A stretch of 26,620 nt of DNA. It comes from JADFUS01 sp964600025. Lineage in GTDB: Bacteria > Bacteroidota > Bacteroidia > Bacteroidales > Rikenellaceae. The stretch is from positions 1 through 26,620 of the forward strand of contig CAZRHJ010000028.1 of the NCBI GenBank assembly GCA_964600025.1, read 5' to 3'. Positions 23,150-26,620 of this stretch are shown piece by piece (the first letter of the stretch is position 1; each line of letters opens with the position of its first letter). Under the pieces are notes generated by a model, which was not told where the DNA came from, made no database searches, and saw only the letters and a program-made list of their open reading frames with translations. The position numbers and the translations under genes were made by a program.

Positions 23150-24419
23150 TTATTTTTTATTCTGCATTGTAGTATTAATAATATCTGCAAGTGGAGTAGT
23201 ATGGGCAATATACGAATTAAACTATATTGCTATTGGAGTTTTTGTGTTTTTTTTGTTGGTAGGAGTTTTCAAATCATACAAACATTACTTGCTTTCATCT
23301 CGCAAAATCAATTTTATGTTTAATGCTATTGATTGTGATGAGTATTCTTTTAATTTTCCCGAAAATGTGTATAATTCTATCGAACTTTGCACCAATCAAT
23401 CCCTAAATCGTATAAAAGAAGTGCTTGTAAATGCAAAACTTAGGACATTGGAGCGAGAAAAGTTTTATGAAAAAAATATGGATTCAGTTCAGACTGGTGT
23501 GTTGTCTATCAACGAGAATGGAAATGTTTTTAATGCCAACAACGAAGTCAAAAGACTGTTTGGACTGTATATTTTTACGCATATCAACCAAACCAAAACA
23601 CTTTGTCCAAAACTCCCCGAAGTATTAAAAGAAATCAGAGAGGGAGAAAGTAAACAATTTAGTTTTGATACCGAAAAAGGGGATATTACATTTTCGCTCG
23701 TAGCCTCTGGTGTGGATTTAGGAGGTCGTAGGCTCAAAATTATTGCCATAAGCGATATCAAAAACGTGTTGGACGAAAAAGAAGTAGAATCGTGGATAAA
23801 ACTTACACGTATTTTGACCCACGAGATTATGAATTCTCTTGCTCCAATTACTTCGCTTAGTGGTACTTTGATGAAAATTAATACCGATAAGGAGATTGAA
23901 CGTGGGCTTGAAACCATTAACCAAACGAGTAAAAGTTTGGTTGCTTTTGTGGAGAACTACCGAAAATTCTCTCGTATTCAAATACCTCAAAAACAGGCTT
24001 TCGAGCTTTTGCCATTTATCCAAAATATCTGTAAGTTAATTTGCCCCAAAGAAATTGACCTTGATATGGAAATAACACCTGCCGATACATTGATTTTTGC
24101 AGATGATGCACTGATGACCCAAGTTTTTGTAAATATAATTAAAAATTCAGTAGAGGCAACGGCTAATCTACCGCAACGCAAAATTACCATAAAATCGCAT
24201 ATTGACGACAAAGAAAATGTTGTTATTCGTATTGCAAATAATGGTAGTGCGATAGAGAAAGAAATTGCGGAGAATATTTTTATGCCTTTTTTTACAACCA
24301 AACAAAATGGCTCAGGTATTGGGCTAAGTGTATCACGTCAGATTATGTATCTGCACTCAGGTTCGCTTACTCTTAGTTCAAATATGAATGATAAAATTGA
24401 ATTTACGCTTACAATATAG
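23127..24419 (+). CDS. Membrane sensor histidine kinase
   Basis: A 430-residue kinase that probably phosphorylates the regulator encoded just before it. Two close hydrophobic helices (about 7-27 and 32-51) with only a short loop between them mean there is almost no periplasmic sensor. A PAS-like region (about 115-215, NMDSVQTGVLSINENGNVFN then NNEVKRLFG) follows. The HisKA-like box LTHEIMNSLAPI holds the phospho-acceptor His232. The ATPase part has the N box NIIKNSVEA (Asn336 onward), the F box MPFFTTK and the G box GSGIGLS (395-401). The start at 23127 places the first helix correctly; the longer frame from 23079 would run inside the regulator gene. The stimulus is probably sensed within or near the membrane; this is inference from the small loop. 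Confidence 0.94.
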   Translation: MKRYNPFNYFLFCIVVLIISASGVVWAIYELNYIAIGVFVFFLLVGVFKSYKHYLLSSRKINFMFNAIDCDEYSFNFPENVYNSIELCTNQSLNRIKEVLVNAKLRTLEREKFYEKNMDSVQTGVLSINENGNVFNANNEVKRLFGLYIFTHINQTKTLCPKLPEVLKEIREGESKQFSFDTEKGDITFSLVASGVDLGGRRLKIIAISDIKNVLDEKEVESWIKLTRILTHEIMNSLAPITSLSGTLMKINTDKEIERGLETINQTSKSLVAFVENYRKFSRIQIPQKQAFELLPFIQNICKLICPKEIDLDMEITPADTLIFADDALMTQVFVNIIKNSVEATANLPQRKITIKSHIDDKENVVIRIANNGSAIEKEIAENIFMPFFTTKQNGSGIGLSVSRQIMYLHSGSLTLSSNMNDKIEFTLTI

Positions 24420-24429
24420 TATTATATAA

Positions 24430-24560
24430 TTTTTATCTTTCAGTAACCTTACAAGCTCCCAATAAACTCGTATCTTTTAGGATATTTTGCATATATAACG
24501 TAGCGTACGTGAGTTATGAGAAACAATATAGGCAAGTTTCGTTTTTAGCAGACAACAATA
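24430..24560 (-). repeat. Dispersed hairpin repeat, copy F (shortened)
   Basis: Inverted relative to copies B-D and degenerate. On the minus strand it starts GTCTGCTAAAAACGAAACTT and ends GAGTTTATTGGGAGCTTGTAAG. Compared with copy B it has lost about 12 bases from one hairpin arm, about 8 at the tip and about 4 from the other arm, yet CATAAC and GTTAT still face each other. It lies after the kinase gene and before the rluF promoter. Bases 24420-24639 hold no gene. Confidence 0.8.
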
Positions 24561-24579
24561 AAAAAAATATTTGTCCTCC

Positions 24580-24615
24580 TTGTTAGTGTTTATTTCTTAA
24601 AGTATCTTATCTTTG
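24580..24615 (+). promoter_or_regulatory. Possible promoter of rluF
   Basis: TATCTTTG at 24608-24615 is identical to the -7 boxes of ftsY and the AraC-type gene. The nearest TTG (24580-24582) leaves 25 bases, longer than the usual 19-20, so the -33 box is uncertain. The ATG follows 24 bases after the -7 box. Confidence 0.45.
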
Positions 24616-24639
24616 TGCCAAAATTACAAATAGTATTAA

Positions 24640-25587
24640 ATGGAAGGAATTAGACTTAATAAATATATTAGTGCATCAGGTTATTGTTCAAGACGTGAAG
24701 CCGATAGATATATCGAAGAAGAACGAGTAGTAGTGAATGGCAAAGTTTGTTCAGATTTGACAACTTTGGTTAGTAGCGAGGACAGAATAACCGTAGATGG
24801 AGAATCTATAAAGTCCAAACGCAAACCAGTTTATATTGCTCTCAACAAACCTAAGGGAATTACCTGTACAACAGACCCTAAGGATATGACCAATATAGCT
24901 GATTATATGAACTACAAGGAGAGAATTTTTCCGATAGGTAGATTAGATAAACCTTCTCAGGGTTTAATTCTTTTGACAAATAATGGAGATATTGTAAACA
25001 AGATTTTACGTGCTGGAAACAACCACGAAAAAGAATATATTGTTGTGGTGGATAAGCCAATTACAGCCTCTTTTGTTACCAAAATGAGCGAAGGTATGCG
25101 TCTGGATAGAGGCGAAACTGCTTTGCCGTGCAAAGTTAAACGAGAGGGCGAAAATCGTTTTCGTATTATTTTGACTCAGGGTCTTAATCGTCAGATTCGT
25201 AGAATGTGTATGATGTTGGACTACAAAGTTACGGCTTTGCAAAGAGTTCGTGTAATGAATGTTACCTTAGATGGTATCCCAGAGGGCAAGTGGCGTTATT
25301 TGTCGCCAATGGAGATTGATGATATTATGGAACTTATCAAAGATTCTTCAAATACTCATAGCCCTATTCAAAATCCTGCACCAAAAAAGTTTGTTGCTAA
25401 GGGAGGAGCTTATAAGGATTACAAAAAAAATAAAACAAACAAAGAAGACGAGAAACCTGCAAAAAAACAGCGTCCAAAATACAAACCAAAATCAAATAAT
25501 GTTAAAGGATTTGTGTCTAAAAAACAAATTAATGCAAAAATAAGCCAAGCCACTAACAAGCAAAAACCAAAGTCTAAATCAAAATAA
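24640..25587 (+). CDS. rluF: 23S rRNA pseudouridine synthase RluF
   Basis: A 315-residue RsuA/RluB/E/F-family enzyme. In E. coli, RluF makes pseudouridine 2604 in 23S rRNA and also acts on tyrosine tRNA. An N-terminal S4 RNA-binding domain (about 4-60, IRLNKYISASGYCSRREADR) is followed by the synthase domain, with the catalytic Asp103 in FPIGRLDKPSQGL. RluF-specific stretches are ILRAGNNHEKEYIV, QGLNRQIRRMCMMLDYKV and RVMNVTLDGIPEGKWR. From about residue 232 the chain becomes a lysine-, asparagine- and proline-rich tail typical of an RNA-binding extension, as also found in E. coli RluF. The gene is followed after 3 bases by the Nudix gene, so they are co-transcribed. Confidence 0.94.
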   Translation: MEGIRLNKYISASGYCSRREADRYIEEERVVVNGKVCSDLTTLVSSEDRITVDGESIKSKRKPVYIALNKPKGITCTTDPKDMTNIADYMNYKERIFPIGRLDKPSQGLILLTNNGDIVNKILRAGNNHEKEYIVVVDKPITASFVTKMSEGMRLDRGETALPCKVKREGENRFRIILTQGLNRQIRRMCMMLDYKVTALQRVRVMNVTLDGIPEGKWRYLSPMEIDDIMELIKDSSNTHSPIQNPAPKKFVAKGGAYKDYKKNKTNKEDEKPAKKQRPKYKPKSNNVKGFVSKKQINAKISQATNKQKPKSKSK

Positions 25588-25590
25588 ACT

Positions 25591-26121
25591 ATGTCGCATT
25601 GTCTTGAAGTTTTTTTGTATTGTCCTCGTTGTGGTTCAAATAAATTTGTAATAAACAACGAGAAATCCAAGCATTGCTCTGATTGTGGATTTACTTATTA
25701 TGCAAACCCAAGCAGTGCCACAGTTGCTGTTATATTTAACGACAAAAACGAATTGTTGGTAGCTCGTCGTGCCAAAGATCCTGCCAAAGGAACTTTGGAT
25801 TTAGTTGGAGGATTTGTAGATATGGACGAGAGTGCAGAACAGGGACTTTTGCGAGAAATATTCGAGGAAACAAGTCTGAGAGTTAGCGACCCAAAATATT
25901 TGTTTTCTATTCCGAACATTTACCATTATTCAGGTATGGATATTCATACTCTCGATATGTTTTATGAGTGTAGAGTATCTTCATTACAATCATTCAAGGC
26001 ACAAGATGATGTGTCAGAATTATTTTTTGTTCCCATAGACAAAGTTAATCCCCAAGATTTTGGATTAATGTCAATTAGAAAAGGTGTAGAAATTATTTTA
26101 AGAGAAAAAACTGTTAAGTAG
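25591..26121 (+). CDS. Nudix hydrolase with N-terminal zinc ribbon
   Basis: A 176-residue cytosolic hydrolase for nucleoside-diphosphate-linked substrates. The N-terminus holds a zinc ribbon with Cys11, Cys14, Cys29 and Cys32 (CPRC and CSDC). It is followed by YYANPSSATVAVIF, the phrase seen in NUDT14/NudC-like and related bacterial Nudix proteins. The Nudix box runs from Gly74 to Leu96 with the catalytic REIFEE at 88-93; Ser95 replaces the usual Gly near its end. The ribbon plus box suggests an ADP-ribose- or NADH-pyrophosphatase-like enzyme, but the domain that would decide NudC specificity is not evident, so the substrate is left open. It lies 3 bases after rluF in the same operon and is convergent with crcB. 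Confidence 0.9.
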   Translation: MSHCLEVFLYCPRCGSNKFVINNEKSKHCSDCGFTYYANPSSATVAVIFNDKNELLVARRAKDPAKGTLDLVGGFVDMDESAEQGLLREIFEETSLRVSDPKYLFSIPNIYHYSGMDIHTLDMFYECRVSSLQSFKAQDDVSELFFVPIDKVNPQDFGLMSIRKGVEIILREKTVK

Positions 26122-26142
26122 GCTCTGCTATCTGAAATTATA

Positions 26143-26511
26143 TTAATTATGTATGAATTTTGAAATTACAAATCCAATATAAGTAGCTGAAATAGATAGT
26201 ACTACACTTGCCACTATATAGAGTGTTGCAATACCATAGTCTTGTTGTTTTATGAGAGTTAATGTGTCTAACGAAAATGTAGAGAATGTGGTAAAACCTC
26301 CACAAAATCCAACAACAAACATAAGTCTTGCCCAATGTGTCTTGTCTTCAAAATACAGAGATATAACATAGCCTATTAGTAGTGAACCAATGATATTTAC
26401 GGCAAAAGTTCCCAAAGGAAATTTATGCCCTTTGTTCAGCAAAATACTTGCCAAATAACGTAAGGTGCTACCAAGTCCACCTCCCAAAAATATTAAAAAT
26501 AAATCTCTCAT
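26143..26511 (-). CDS. crcB: Fluoride channel CrcB/FluC
   Basis: A 122-residue inner-membrane protein of the Fluc family, which exports fluoride as a dual-topology dimer. Four hydrophobic segments are visible (about 3-22, 34-53, 61-85 and 95-117). The pore signature GFCGGFTTFSTFS lies at residues 68-80, with the family's conserved Asn39 (AVNIIGS) and Arg19 (STLRYL). Length is normal for the family. I found no fluoride riboswitch in front of it: only 31 bases separate its ATG from the MITE-like element. Its 3' end faces the Nudix gene with 21 bases between them. Confidence 0.95.
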   Translation of the reverse strand: MRDLFLIFLGGGLGSTLRYLASILLNKGHKFPLGTFAVNIIGSLLIGYVISLYFEDKTHWARLMFVVGFCGGFTTFSTFSLDTLTLIKQQDYGIATLYIVASVVLSISATYIGFVISKFIHN

Positions 26512-26542
26512 ATATTTATAAAAAAATATTGCTGTCCCGTAA

Positions 26543-26620
26543 AATTTTAAAAATCATTGTAATGTATTAAGCGATAATATATTACAGTGTTTTAATTTAT
26601 GAGGGGCTTGGAAAAATGAT
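26543..26620 (-). mobile_element. MITE-like element, second copy (cut by window edge)
   Basis: Inverted copy of the element at 4601-4688. It has the same end AATTTTAAAAATCAT (26543-26557), the internal hairpin (26551-26569 with 26575-26593, loop AGCGA) and the segment GAGGGGCTTGG, running off the window at AAAAATGAT just before the expected second end. The right hairpin arm differs from the first copy at three positions, two of which still pair as G-U on the plus strand. It lies upstream of crcB. Confidence 0.75.

Noticed and set aside
26512..26620. Fluoride riboswitch upstream of crcB
   Set aside because: Only 31 bases separate the crcB start from the MITE-like element, and none of the conserved pseudoknot pattern is visible.

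Overview
The window looks like a chromosomal segment of an AT-rich Bacteroidota, most likely Bacteroidales. Several upstream regions carry the Bacteroidota housekeeping promoter pattern: TTG, then 19-20 bases, then TAnnTTTG. The order ftsY-rimO, coiled-coil protein-zapA-6S RNA-rny, the style of the calcium ATPase and the large FtsX-type permeases point the same way. I see no tRNA, rRNA, CRISPR array, transposase or phage gene.

Layout. 1-4447: YccF membrane protein, mannose-6-phosphate isomerase (minus) and a PMCA-type calcium ATPase. 4448-4853: gene-free and filled with dispersed repeats. 4854-7166: a MATE exporter divergent from an AraC-type regulator. 7300-12240: ftsY-rimO, then a zapB-like gene, zapA, 6S RNA and rny, closed by a strong terminator. 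12323-14260: an unrecognised acidic protein (minus) and yaaA. 14262-14508: repeats. 14509-21563 (minus): an ABC export operon. 21773-24419: a sigma-54 response regulator and its histidine kinase. 24640-26511: rluF, a Nudix hydrolase and a fluoride channel gene (minus).

The most striking region is the ABC operon. Transcription runs from an adaptor (membrane fusion protein) to a permease to an ATPase. A 2.6-kb unit (permease plus the 3' end of the adaptor gene) is tandemly duplicated, with 45 bp of a dispersed repeat exactly at the junction. Apart from one silent base, I see the two copies differ only in one block of about 380 bp, which encodes a periplasmic segment of the permease. Within that block about 31 residues are replaced and four are inserted or deleted. 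The divergent intergenic region carries a perfect sigma-54 -24 box in front of the adaptor gene and an 18-bp palindrome at an enhancer-like distance. The adjacent kinase/regulator pair therefore probably switches the exporter on.

Two repeat families lie between genes. One is a hairpin-forming element of about 150 bp in full, full or partial copies near 1, 4448, 4708, 14262, 17850 and 24430. The other is an 88-bp element with 15-bp inverted ends, a MITE-like structure. One copy of it sits inside the first family at 4601-4688, and the equivalent empty site is preserved at 14413. A second copy runs off the right edge of the window.
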